Assembly (NCBI GenBank): GCA_027315245.1
Contig: DAHUYK010000129.1
Coordinates: 1-53,776, forward strand
Length of the DNA: 53,776 nt
Origin: Vulcanimicrobiota bacterium
GTDB lineage: Bacteria; Vulcanimicrobiota; Vulcanimicrobiia; Vulcanimicrobiales; Vulcanimicrobiaceae
Reading direction: 5' to 3'
The position numbers and the translations under genes were made by a program. Each line of letters begins with the position of its first letter. Position 1 is the stretch's first letter. Shown one piece after another: positions 1-8,096 of this stretch. Under the pieces are notes generated by a model. That model was given only the letters and a program-made list of their open reading frames with translations. It searched no databases and had not been told where the DNA came from.

Positions 1-324
1 GCGAGGCGAAAACGGCTTGCACACGTAGTCGTCGGCACCGATCTCGAAGGCGAGGACCCGATCCACTTCTTCGCAGCGCGCGGTCAACACGACGATCGGT
101 ACGGTGCAGCCTTCGCGCCGCAGCTTGCGGGTTACATCGAGCCCGTCAAGTCCGGGAAGCCCGAGATCGAGGATGAGCGCGCTTGCGATTTCCCTTGCGG
201 CTCGCAGCGCCCCGGGTCCGTCGACGACCCCGACGACGCCATAGCCTTCGCGCCGCAGATGGTGTGCCACGAGTTCGCGGATTGCCGCATCATCCTCGGC
301 AACCACGACCTGCGAGGCGCTCAT
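1..324 (-). CDS. Response regulator receiver domain (OmpR-like), partial, cut by the left edge
   Basis: The ATG at 322-324 opens a frame that stays open to base 1, giving 108 residues of a CheY-like receiver domain. The acidic pocket is visible as E10-D11-D12, the phospho-acceptor as D53 in LILDLGLPGLDG, the switch threonine as T81 (VVLTAR) and the conserved lysine as K103 in CKPFSP. The KPFSPR ending is typical of OmpR/PhoB-type regulators, whose winged-helix output domain would lie outside the window. It should act in the cytoplasm downstream of a histidine kinase, which is not visible here. The domain call is secure; the output domain and the target genes are unknown. Confidence 0.9.
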   Translation of the reverse strand, partial: MSASQVVVAEDDAAIRELVAHHLRREGYGVVGVVDGPGALRAAREIASALILDLGLPGLDGLDVTRKLRREGCTVPIVVLTARCEEVDRVLAFEIGADDYVCKPFSPR

Positions 325-456
325 GTTACCCGAATGTGCCCCTCCTCGCCCTCAACGTGGACTGCGATGCCGTTTAGCAGGCACTGCAGATGGGCAGCCA
401 GAAAGAGCAGCCGCTCGGCGCCTGCCGCGTATGACGCTTACGAGAGGATGGAGTAC

Positions 457-1455
457 ATGCGGGATCTCCCGCGAGCAGCTTTCGCTGCTCTCTTCGCGGC
501 CCTCGCGACCTGCACGGTTGGCTGTAGCAGTAACGGCAGTGCAACGAATCCGCCGGCCGGCGGCATTGCGATCTCGAAGACCGTAACGAGCGGCATCACC
601 GCGAACGCGTCGCTCTATGAGGCGGTTGACGGCCCTGACGGGCGTATTTGGTTCACCGAGTTTCAGGGAGACAACCTTGCCGCTGTCACCACGCATGGGA
701 CGGTAAGTGAGTATCCAATGGGCGCGAGCACGCAACCGTGCGGAGTCGCTGTTGGACCCGACGGGAACATTTGGACGGGCGGCTTCGGCTCGTCGATCGA
801 GAGAGTAAGCACGAGCGGCTCGCTCATCAATACGTATTCAATCGCCGGCGCTCATATCTGCAGCATCGTCTCGGGCCCGGGCGGCCTGCTTTGGTTCGCC
901 GACTACGGCAACGACAAGGTCGGCACCATTTCGACCGGCGGCACCATCGTCGAACACAGCCTTCCAGCGGGAGCATCCCCTTCTGCGCTCGCCGTCGGCT
1001 CGGACGGTAACGTATGGATTGCCGATAGCGGCAATAACGTTATCGATAAGATCTCGCCTGCCGGCACGGTGTTGGCGACCTATTCGAGCGGCATCTCGGC
1101 GGGCGAACATCCGAACGCTATCATTGCCGCGCCTGACAATAACCTCTACGTAACGGAAGACGCATTCAGTGCGACGGTGAGCGACAAGATCGCTCGCGTC
1201 ACGACGGGCGGGACGATCACCGAGATCGGAACCCTGCCTCCCAGTACCTATCCCGATGAGCTTGCCGTCGGCAAGGACGGGAACGTCTACTTCACGGAGT
1301 ACAACGGAACGAAGATCGGCAAGATCACGCTTCCGTCTGCACTCGTCTCGACGTTTGCTCCCGGAATCGCGACCAACGGAAGCGGCATCGCTGCCGGACC
1401 GGATCAGCGCCTCTGGGTCGGAACCCGCCAGACGATCTACGCGCTCACGTACTAG
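457..1455 (+). CDS. Vgb/NHL-type beta-propeller lipoprotein
   Basis: A 332-residue protein with an N-terminal export signal ending in TVGC (Cys23), a probable lipoprotein cleavage site, followed by a Ser/Gly/Pro linker. The body is about seven repeats of the pattern (A/V)xGPDGxxWFTExxxxxIxxI, the blade signature of virginiamycin B lyase-like and NHL propellers. Family members include streptogramin lyases, but most environmental homologues are uncharacterised surface sensors or binding proteins; no catalytic claim is made. ATG 457 was chosen over ATG 448 because AGAGG lies nine bases before it. The stop codon TAG (1453-1455) lies inside the CTAG tip of the palindromic element A. It converges on recX. 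Confidence 0.85.
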   Translation: MRDLPRAAFAALFAALATCTVGCSSNGSATNPPAGGIAISKTVTSGITANASLYEAVDGPDGRIWFTEFQGDNLAAVTTHGTVSEYPMGASTQPCGVAVGPDGNIWTGGFGSSIERVSTSGSLINTYSIAGAHICSIVSGPGGLLWFADYGNDKVGTISTGGTIVEHSLPAGASPSALAVGSDGNVWIADSGNNVIDKISPAGTVLATYSSGISAGEHPNAIIAAPDNNLYVTEDAFSATVSDKIARVTTGGTITEIGTLPPSTYPDELAVGKDGNVYFTEYNGTKIGKITLPSALVSTFAPGIATNGSGIAAGPDQRLWVGTRQTIYALTY

Positions 1456-1620
1456 TGGCCTGTAACATCCGAATAAGAGGGTGCAATCGCGCTTGTCTTT
1501 TCGCCCGGCTCTTCGTCGCTCATCGGTCACGACGCTACGGCGTCGCTCCCTCTTCGCTCCTCGAGCCGAACGAAAATCCGTCGCGATCTTGCACCCCATC
1601 CGGGTGTTACAGGCCACTAG
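1452..1620. repeat. 169-bp palindromic element, copy A
   Basis: The outermost 16 bases (1452-1467) are a perfect inverted repeat of 1605-1620, both ending in CTAG. The arms continue imperfectly for about 25 more bases (GGGTGCAA and ATCGCG pair on both sides). The centre carries a hairpin, CGACGC-TACG-GCGTCG, within a roughly 50-base block shared with copy B at 4230-4398. The copy lies between convergent genes; its left CTAG holds the stop of the propeller lipoprotein and its right CTAG the stop of recX. No ORF in it looks coding. It may act as a bidirectional terminator, but there is no T-run. Confidence 0.85.
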
Positions 1621-2099
1621 AGACTTTCCGCGGCGATTCCGGCGAGCGGGCCGTGCAGTGCGGCGTGCTCGCGTAGAACGCCGTAGATCGTCGGCGACGG
1701 GAAGCCTAAGCGTTCGAGCGCGCGCGCGGCAATCGGATAGCTGACGCCGGGACGCCTGCGTAGGCATGTGTCGAGGGCGCACGTGCAGCGTGCGCGTTCG
1801 CAGACGTCCATCGCCGAGACCGCCGCCGCTGCGATTTGCGCATCGATACCCTTGCGCACGAGTTCTCCGACGTACCGGGCGTCACCGCAGAGTTTGCGGC
1901 GGCCCTCCACATATAAGCGGGCGAAGAGCGCATCGTCGAGCAGGCCGTCGGCCTTGCAGCGATCGACGGCCTTACGAATCTCGCCGTCCTCGTAGCCGTT
2001 GCGTTCGAGGCGCTGCCAGAGCTGCGCGACGGTGAGGCGCTTGCGCGCGAGCATGCGAAGGGCGGCGGCGAAGGCCCGCCGCTCGGGATGAGGACGCAT
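1617..2099 (-). CDS. recX: Regulatory protein RecX
   Basis: A 160-residue protein matching RecX in length, in its three-helix repeats (e.g. AALRMLARKRLTVAQLWQRL, then DGLLDDALFARLYVEGR) and in position directly after recA. RecX binds RecA filaments and limits their growth in homologous recombination and the SOS response. Its ATG (2097-2099) is seven bases downstream of the recA stop codon, so the two genes form one transcript. The TAG stop lies in the CTAG tip of element A. Sequence between residues 100 and 115 is unusually Cys-rich (VCERARCTCALDTC), which is not a family hallmark. Confidence 0.93.
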   Translation of the reverse strand: MRPHPERRAFAAALRMLARKRLTVAQLWQRLERNGYEDGEIRKAVDRCKADGLLDDALFARLYVEGRRKLCGDARYVGELVRKGIDAQIAAAAVSAMDVCERARCTCALDTCLRRRPGVSYPIAARALERLGFPSPTIYGVLREHAALHGPLAGIAAESL

Positions 2100-2105
2100 C
2101 GAGCA

Positions 2106-3149
2106 CTACTCCTGCGTCGTGCCGGCCGTTACGGTGGCGTGGCCGTTGCGAGAGACGCTCTTGCCGAGTTGTTCGCGAATCTTCGCCTCGATCTCGCTTG
2201 CCAGATCGGCGTGCTCTTCAAGAAAGGCTTTTGCGTTCTCGCGGCCCTGTCCGATACGCTGATCGCCGTAGGTGTACCAAGAGCCGCTCTTGCCGACGAC
2301 GTTCTGATCGAGAGCGACGTCGAGGATCGAGCCCATCTTTGAGATCCCGTGACCGTACGTGATGTCGAACTCGGCTTGGCGGAACGGCGGCGCGACTTTG
2401 TTCTTGACGACCTTCACACGCGTGCGCGAACCGACGACGTCTTGCCCGACTTTGATCTGCTCCAACTTGCGTACGTCGAGGCGCACCGTGGCATAGAACT
2501 TCAGCGCGCGTCCGCCCGAGGTGGTTTCGGGGTTGCCGAACATGACGCCGACCTTCTCGCGTAACTGGTTGATAAAAATCATAACCGTCTTACTTCGGGA
2601 GATTGCTGCCGTGAGCTTGCGGAGCGCCTGCGACATGAGACGCGCTTGCAAGCCGACGTGAGCATCGCCCATGTCGCCCTCGAGCTCGGCCTTCGTGACC
2701 AGCGCTGCAACGGAGTCGATGACGATGACGTCGACCGCATTGCTGCGCGTGAGCATCTCGGCGATCTCCAGTGCCTGCTCGCCGGTGTCGGGTTGCGAGA
2801 CGAGGAGGCTCTCGAGGTCGATGCCGAGTGCCGCTGCGTAGTTGGGGTCGAGCGCGTGTTCGACGTCGACGAAAGCGGCGGTCCCACCGTTCTTCTGCGC
2901 TTCGGCAATTGCGTGCAGCGCAAGCGTCGTTTTACCGCTCGACTCGGGACCGTAGATCTCGACGATGCGTCCGCGCGGAAAGCCTCCGACGCCGAGCGCG
3001 AGATCGAGTGCGATTGAACCGGTCGGCACGATCTCGACCGCCATCCGTTCTTGAAAATCTCCCATGCGCATGATCGAGCCTTTGCCGAACTGCCGCTCGA
3101 TCTGTGCGAGGGCGTTGGCAAGGGCTACTTGCCGTTCGTCTTGCGACAT
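2106..3149 (-). CDS. recA: Recombinase RecA
   Basis: A 347-residue, full-length RecA. Walker A is GPESSGKT (67-74), Walker B is [11 protein letters not shown], and the L2 DNA-binding loop with [19 protein letters not shown] is intact. It forms filaments on single-stranded DNA, drives strand exchange and triggers LexA cleavage. The start ATG is preceded by GGAG at a normal distance. A perfect 22-bp dyad (3172-3193) overlaps a good promoter just upstream, so repression by a DNA-binding protein is likely. recX follows in the same operon. Confidence 0.98.
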   Translation of the reverse strand: MSQDERQVALANALAQIERQFGKGSIMRMGDFQERMAVEIVPTGSIALDLALGVGGFPRGRIVEIYGPESSGKTTLALHAIAEAQKNGGTAAFVDVEHALDPNYAAALGIDLESLLVSQPDTGEQALEIAEMLTRSNAVDVIVIDSVAALVTKAELEGDMGDAHVGLQARLMSQALRKLTAAISRSKTVMIFINQLREKVGVMFGNPETTSGGRALKFYATVRLDVRKLEQIKVGQDVVGSRTRVKVVKNKVAPPFRQAEFDITYGHGISKMGSILDVALDQNVVGKSGSWYTYGDQRIGQGRENAKAFLEEHADLASEIEAKIREQLGKSVSRNGHATVTAGTTQE

Positions 3150-3171
3150 CGCTTCCTACTCCATTTCGTGT

Positions 3172-3193
3172 GCGTGATAGTGCACTATCACGC
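3172..3193. promoter_or_regulatory. Perfect 22-bp palindrome over the recA promoter (candidate SOS operator)
   Basis: The core GTGATAGTGCACTATCAC is flanked by one further matching base pair GC on each side pair, giving a perfect 22-base dyad. It begins 23 bases upstream of the recA ATG. It overlaps the -10 box, the usual place for a repressor site. It does not match the well-known LexA boxes (CTGT-N8-ACAG, or CGAAC-N4-GTTCG). The identity of the protein that binds it is inference. Confidence 0.7.
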
Positions 3194-3212
3194 TATCCGC
3201 ATGCGGTGCCAA
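3184..3212 (-). promoter_or_regulatory. Putative recA promoter
   Basis: Reading the minus strand, TTGGCA (3212-3207) is followed after 17 bases by GATAGT (3189-3184), a 4/6 match to the -10 consensus. The -10 box lies inside the 22-bp palindrome, so binding of a repressor there would block RNA polymerase. Confidence 0.5.
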
Positions 3213-3299
3213 CTGGCTGGCTCTTCCTTTTTCCTTGGAGGCACCACGTCTGAGGCGGCAGGTTCCCTTCCGTCGAATCGAACTCCTGTTCGCCCCGGA

Positions 3300-4220
3300 C
3301 TATTCCAAAGGGCTCTCCTCGAAGAGCATCGTGATAAACGGTCCGGGCTCAAACGGCTGCAGATCGTCCGGCCCCTCCCCGACGCCGATGAATTTGATCG
3401 GGATTTCGAGCTCCTCGACGATTGCGACGAGCACGCCCCCTTTTGCCGTGGAGTCGAGCTTTGTGACGATGGCGCCGGTGAGCGGAGCGGCTTCGTGAAA
3501 GAGCCGCGCTTGCGAGATGGCGTTCTGCCCCGTCGTGCCGTCGAGCACGAGCAGGGTCTCCGCCGGCGCGGTGCCCAGCTCCCGTTCGATGACGTGGCGA
3601 ATTTTCTTGAGCTCCTCCATGAGATTCGACTTTGTCTGCAGCCGCCCGGCCGTATCGACGATGACGACGTCGCATCCACGCGCTCTACCAGCCTTGACGC
3701 CGTCGAAGGCGACTGCGGCCGGATCGGCCCCCTCGGCACCGCGAACGAACTCGCTCCCCGTGCGATCCGCCCAGACTGCCAACTGCTCTGCCGCCGCGGC
3801 GCGAAACGTATCGCCTGCAACCAAAACGACGCGCTTGCGCTGCGCGCGCATACGTCGTGCCAGTTTGCCGATCGTCGTCGTCTTTCCGCTTCCGTTCACG
3901 CCGACGACGAGGATGACCGACGGGTTCGCTCGCACGTCGAGTGCGGCGCCATCGAGCGACAGAAAGTGCTCGACGTCTTTGCGAAAGCGCGCTATCGCCT
4001 GATCGCCGGTCGCCCAGGCTTCTTGCGTTGCTACGGTCTTGAGGCCTCGTACGATTTTCTCGGTCGTCGGAACGCCGAAATCAGCTGCGACGAGCGTGTC
4101 TTCGAGGTCCTCCCAAAAAGAAGAATCGAGCGGGCGCCCCTCGCGCCCCAGCGTACGCAGACCCGCAAAGCCGTCGCGAGCGCGATGCAGCGTCTGCTTC
4201 AGCCGCGAGAGAAAGCTCAC
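3300..4220 (-). CDS. ftsY: Signal recognition particle receptor FtsY
   Basis: A 306-residue SRP GTPase consisting of little more than the NG domain: G1 GVNGSGKT (107-114), DTFRAAA, DTAGR (189-193), TKLD (253-256) and the closing GVGEGPDDL. It docks SRP-ribosome complexes at the membrane for co-translational insertion. The long acidic A domain of E. coli FtsY is absent, as in many other bacteria. The start is GTG (4218-4220); the tip of palindromic element B ends only ten bases upstream, so the promoter must lie within or beyond that element. The 150 bases between its stop and recA hold the recA promoter and otherwise nothing recognised. Confidence 0.97.
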   Translation of the reverse strand: MSFLSRLKQTLHRARDGFAGLRTLGREGRPLDSSFWEDLEDTLVAADFGVPTTEKIVRGLKTVATQEAWATGDQAIARFRKDVEHFLSLDGAALDVRANPSVILVVGVNGSGKTTTIGKLARRMRAQRKRVVLVAGDTFRAAAAEQLAVWADRTGSEFVRGAEGADPAAVAFDGVKAGRARGCDVVIVDTAGRLQTKSNLMEELKKIRHVIERELGTAPAETLLVLDGTTGQNAISQARLFHEAAPLTGAIVTKLDSTAKGGVLVAIVEELEIPIKFIGVGEGPDDLQPFEPGPFITMLFEESPLE

Positions 4221-4229
4221 GCGGCTTCT

Positions 4230-4398
4230 CTAGGAGCCTTTAGGGTTATGGCACATTCCCGTCTTTGAGCCGCATTTTATCCGAATACTTCGTTGCTCAT
4301 CGGTCATGAAGCTACGGCTTCACTCCCTCTTCGCGCCTCGCCTCCGAATAAAATGCGGCACCAAATCCGAAAACGTCCATAACCCTACAGGCTCCTAG
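4230..4398. repeat. 169-bp palindromic element, copy B
   Basis: Exactly the same length as copy A. The outer arms pair over 22 bases with one mismatch (CTAGGAGCCT-T-TAGGGTTATGG versus its complement at 4377-4398), then again as GCCGCATTTTAT/ATAAAATGCGGC. The centre is TGAAGC-TACG-GCTTCA, which differs from copy A at both members of two base pairs, so pairing is kept. The surrounding block (CTCATCGGTCA ... CTCCCTCTTCGC) is nearly identical to copy A. The right CTAG supplies the TAG stop of the acyltransferase; the left CTAG lies ten bases before ftsY. Confidence 0.87.
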
Positions 4399-4997
4399 AT
4401 TACCGCGGTGTCTGAGCCCTTGTTCACGCGGTCGTATCGGTTGCTGTAGCGGATAACGCGGGCCGGACAGCCGACGGCGAGCGCGTACGGCGGTATATCT
4501 TCCACGACGACGGCGCCGGCACCGATCATCGCGTGGTGGCCGATGCGCACGCCGGGCACGATCTGGGCGCCCGAACAGACAAGGACGTGGTCCTCGATGA
4601 CGACCGGCGCAAAATTGAACTGCAGCGGGCCGAGCGCTTGCGTGCGAGCGGGATCGACTTGGCGCGCTTCGTGCGCCGTAACGCTCACGTGCACGCCGAG
4701 ATGGACGTTGTTGCCGATCGTGACGCCGCCTGCTCCCCAGATCACGGCGTACGGGCCGATCTCGACGTTGTCCCCCATACGAATGTAGCCGCGTCCTTCG
4801 TTCATATTGCCGGGGTTGAGGTAGGCGCGCCGATCGAGAAAGAGACCGCGCCCCGCTTGGATGCGCTCCGTGCCGTAAAGGAGGACGCCTTCACCGAGCA
4901 CTGCGTCTGGGTGCGCTCGCCGGAACCGCAGCTCCTCACGCGCCAGAGCGAGCTTGCTGCGAACGTGGCCGAGCAGGACGTGGGAGAGGCGAAGCAT
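4395..4997 (-). CDS. Hexapeptide-repeat (left-handed beta-helix) acyltransferase
   Basis: A 200-residue protein with about 55 N-terminal residues and then a left-handed parallel beta-helix built of hexapeptide turns (e.g. IRMGDNVEIGPYAVIWGAGG, VTIGNNVHLGVHVSV). The probable catalytic histidine is in VTAHE, and the C-terminal turns PGVRIGHHAMIGAGAVVVEDIPP and GCPARVI are typical of Maa/WcaF/NeuD-type O-acetyltransferases acting on sugars of surface polysaccharides. The acceptor cannot be told from sequence. It is not a CysE (that gene is at 38.4 kb). Its stop codon is part of element B. It is divergent from the following secreted protein with 138 bases between. Confidence 0.85.
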   Translation of the reverse strand: MLRLSHVLLGHVRSKLALAREELRFRRAHPDAVLGEGVLLYGTERIQAGRGLFLDRRAYLNPGNMNEGRGYIRMGDNVEIGPYAVIWGAGGVTIGNNVHLGVHVSVTAHEARQVDPARTQALGPLQFNFAPVVIEDHVLVCSGAQIVPGVRIGHHAMIGAGAVVVEDIPPYALAVGCPARVIRYSNRYDRVNKGSDTAVI

Positions 4998-5138
4998 GTG
5001 ACGCTATGAGCGTATTCCACCTGTCGCCGGCACGACAGGGGCACTTGTCCCAGCGAGGAGGCCTTTGTGGGGCGCTGCGTCCCGGCGCAGCCGGAAGCGG
5101 AGGCTCTGCTGCCTTGCTCACAGTATGAATGAGGAATG

Positions 5139-8096
5139 ATGAACCGAGCTTTGCGCGGCTGCGCGTTGCTGCTTCCCGTACTCATGGCCTTCGCGTTGCC
5201 GGCGAGAGCAGCGCTGGATTTTAGCGGGCTGACGTATCGCGGCATCGGACCTGCGATCGCAGGCGGCCGGACGACGTCAGTCGTCGGCAGTGATGCCGAC
5301 CCGAAGATCTACTATGCCGGGGGTGCGGGTGGCGGCGTCTTCAAGAGCGTTGACGGCGGTGCGAGCTGGACGCCGGTGTTCGATAGCGAGCCCGTGGCTC
5401 CGATTGGGGCGATCGCCGTCGCTCCGCATGACCCGGACGACGTGTGGGTGGGAACAGGCGAGGCCAATCCCCGCAACGACGTGGAGCAGGGTGACGGCAT
5501 GTGGCACTCGACCGACGGTGGAAAGACATGGCGGCACATGGGCTTGCGCGCTGCCGGGTCCATCTCCGCGATCTCCATCGATCCGCGCGATCCGCGGCGT
5601 ATTGTCGTCGCAGCGCTCGGGAACATCTTCCGCGACAATATGATGCGCGGCATTTTCGTTACGAACGATGCCGGCGCTCACTGGAAGCGCGCGCTCTATG
5701 TCAACTCCGGAATCGGCGCTTCGGACGTCGTACGCATGCCGGACCACCCGAGCACGCTCTTCGCCGGCATGTACTACCTGCGGCGCACGCCGTGGACGAT
5801 GATCAGCGGCGGATACGGCGGCGGCATTTGGCGCTCGGACGACAACGGCACGACTTGGCACAAACTCGCCGGCCACGGACTTCCGGGCGGCCCCATCGGT
5901 CGCATCGGCCTCGCCGCCGGAACGCACGGCCGGGTATACGCCGACATGCAGTCGCGTGCAGGCACGCTTTGGCGCTCCGACGACGGCGGCGCGACCTGGC
6001 GCATGATGCCGAACAACGCGCTCGTCGGCGCACGACGCTTCTACTTCTCGAGCATTACGGTCGATCCGGCGAACAACGACAAGCTCATCAGCGTCGGGCT
6101 CATCTTGTCGATGACGACGAACGGCGGTAAGAGCTTTCACGCGATCGCCCAGAATGCTGGCTGGGACTACCATGCGGTTTGGTGGTCGCACGACGGGACG
6201 CGCATCGCCGTCGGAAGCGACGAAGGCGCCGTCATGTCGAAAACGGGCGGCAAAACGTGGATTCAGCCGTACGATCTGCCCTTCGAGCAGCCGTATCATG
6301 TGGCGTTCGACGACATGCTGCCCAACTATCACGTTTGCATCGGTCTCCAAGACGACAACTCGTGGTGCGGCTGGGCGAACAGCCCGAGCGGCATCGGGGT
6401 ACTCGGTCGCGACTGGTTCCAATTCGCCGGCGGCGACGGGATGTGGGCGATGTACGATCCGCTCGATCATCACGACATTTGGACGACGTCCACCTCGAGC
6501 GACACGGGCCAGGTCTTTCTCTACAACACGCGATCGCACGAAGTGAGCGATGTCTCGCCCGACGCGGAGAGCAACGGCGACATGCCGGCCGACATGCTGC
6601 ACTATCGCTTCAACTGGGATACACCCCTGGCGTTCACGTCGAGCGGTGCCGCCCTCGTCGGAGGGAACGTCGTCTTCGAAAGCGCGGATCGCGGCGCGCA
6701 CTGGAGCGTCATCAGTCCGGACCTCACGCGTAACGTTCGCGCTCATCAACGCATTCCTGGTGGGCCGGTCGATGCCGACATGTCAGGGGCCGAGACAGCC
6801 GACAACATTCTCGACATCGAAACGTCGCCGATCGATTCGTCGCTCTACTGGGTGGGCACCGACGACGGCCTCGTGCAGATGACGCGCGACGCCGGTGCCC
6901 ACTGGGAGAACGTCACGCCGGCTATCTTTCCTCACTGGGGACGCGTCGCGACGGTATCGCCGGGTCGCTTCTCGGCGGGGACGGCTTTTGCGGCGGTCGA
7001 CGATCACATGCTCGGTGACGATGTCCCGCATCTCTTTGAGACGACGGATTACGGCGCGCACTGGCGCTCGATCGACGGAAATATGCCGCACGATCTCTAC
7101 GTGCGCGTCGTGAGGCAAGATATCGTCAATCCGAATCTGCTTTACGCGGGTACCCAGCGCGGTGTCTGGGCGTCGTGGGACGGCGGACGGCAATGGCAGT
7201 CGTTGCGACTCAACATGCCGGCAACGGCGATTTACGACATTGAGATTCAACCACACTTCGACGATCTTCTCGTTGCGGCTCATGGACGCGGCGTCTGGAT
7301 CCTCGACGACATCGTACCCCTGCAGCACCCTGCAAACCCGGCTCGCTTCACGATGTTCCCGATTCGTGATACGTACCGGTGGTATCCACTCGCTCCCGTC
7401 AACGCATTCAGTAAGGGAATGCCGGCCAACGAGTTCGTCGGCCCGAACGTCGACTACGGAGCGCTCATCACCTACTGGCTGCCGCGCAAGGAGCGCCACG
7501 TCGCGATCGAGATTCTCGATGCAAACGGGCATCCGATTCGTCACCTGAGCGGCAAAAACGTCACCGGCAAAGCCGGACTCAATCGCATCGCGTGGGATCT
7601 TACCGAAAACCCGCCGACCAAATGGCACGGTACGTACAAGCAGAACCAAGAGCCTGGTGGCGGCGTCGACGTCGTCCCCGGAACGTACACGGTGCGAGTG
7701 CGAGCTGGTGGGATGACGCAGCAGGCCGCCGTCGTCGTCAAGGAAGACCCGCGCGACGACCTGACGCTCGCGCAAGTTCAAGCGCATCACGACCTGCTCG
7801 TGCAGATCGTCGACGAGCTGAGCAGCGTCGACACGATGCTCAACTCGATCGACGGCCGCCTGAAGCACGCCTCACCATCGTTGCGTGCGCGCCTGCTCGC
7901 GTTCCGCCGGCTTCTCACCTACGATCCGCGCAACGTCGAAGATCTCGGCGGTCCCGCAGGCTTGCGGGAGAAGCTCTTGGATCTCTACGGTCGCGTTGGA
8001 ATGTCGTTCGAGCCGGCCTCACAGGCGGAAATCGACACCGCGGCGGCAGATCGCGCGGGCTACCTGCGGCTCGCAGCCGAGTGGAGGACCCTATGA
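5139..8096 (+). CDS. Large secreted BNR/sortilin-type propeller protein (glycosyl-hydrolase-like)
   Basis: A protein of about 985 residues starting with a cleavable signal peptide (LLLPVLMAFALPARA). It then shows many Asp-box/BNR turns of the type S-x-D-G-G-x-T-W (SVDGGASW, STDGGKTW, SDDNGTTW, SDDGGATW, TDYGAHW, SWDGGRQW), forming one or two beta-propellers as in VPS10/sortilin and sialidase folds. The last 300 residues contain an Ig-like segment (TYTVRVRAGG) and a helical tail. Close relatives are annotated as glycosyl hydrolases or exo-sialidases on weak grounds, so the substrate is unknown. ATG 5139 fits the GAGG spacing better than ATG 5136. Its stop overlaps the stop of the convergent sigma-factor gene by six bases. 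Confidence 0.85.
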   Translation: MNRALRGCALLLPVLMAFALPARAALDFSGLTYRGIGPAIAGGRTTSVVGSDADPKIYYAGGAGGGVFKSVDGGASWTPVFDSEPVAPIGAIAVAPHDPDDVWVGTGEANPRNDVEQGDGMWHSTDGGKTWRHMGLRAAGSISAISIDPRDPRRIVVAALGNIFRDNMMRGIFVTNDAGAHWKRALYVNSGIGASDVVRMPDHPSTLFAGMYYLRRTPWTMISGGYGGGIWRSDDNGTTWHKLAGHGLPGGPIGRIGLAAGTHGRVYADMQSRAGTLWRSDDGGATWRMMPNNALVGARRFYFSSITVDPANNDKLISVGLILSMTTNGGKSFHAIAQNAGWDYHAVWWSHDGTRIAVGSDEGAVMSKTGGKTWIQPYDLPFEQPYHVAFDDMLPNYHVCIGLQDDNSWCGWANSPSGIGVLGRDWFQFAGGDGMWAMYDPLDHHDIWTTSTSSDTGQVFLYNTRSHEVSDVSPDAESNGDMPADMLHYRFNWDTPLAFTSSGAALVGGNVVFESADRGAHWSVISPDLTRNVRAHQRIPGGPVDADMSGAETADNILDIETSPIDSSLYWVGTDDGLVQMTRDAGAHWENVTPAIFPHWGRVATVSPGRFSAGTAFAAVDDHMLGDDVPHLFETTDYGAHWRSIDGNMPHDLYVRVVRQDIVNPNLLYAGTQRGVWASWDGGRQWQSLRLNMPATAIYDIEIQPHFDDLLVAAHGRGVWILDDIVPLQHPANPARFTMFPIRDTYRWYPLAPVNAFSKGMPANEFVGPNVDYGALITYWLPRKERHVAIEILDANGHPIRHLSGKNVTGKAGLNRIAWDLTENPPTKWHGTYKQNQEPGGGVDVVPGTYTVRVRAGGMTQQAAVVVKEDPRDDLTLAQVQAHHDLLVQIVDELSSVDTMLNSIDGRLKHASPSLRARLLAFRRLLTYDPRNVEDLGGPAGLREKLLDLYGRVGMSFEPASQAEIDTAAADRAGYLRLAAEWRTL

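Noticed and set aside
3238-3300. tRNA-like TTCGATTC motif between recA and ftsY
   Set aside because: No pairing T stem, acceptor or anticodon arm can be drawn around it.
3051-4268. 405-residue plus-strand ORF across recA, ftsY and the spacer
   Set aside because: It spans the recA promoter and is antisense to the GTPase motifs of FtsY; not coding.
5277-6749. 490-residue minus-strand ORF
   Set aside because: It is the antisense shadow of the BNR protein; high GC gives long open antisense frames. Its sequence is Arg/Val-rich with no fold-like pattern.
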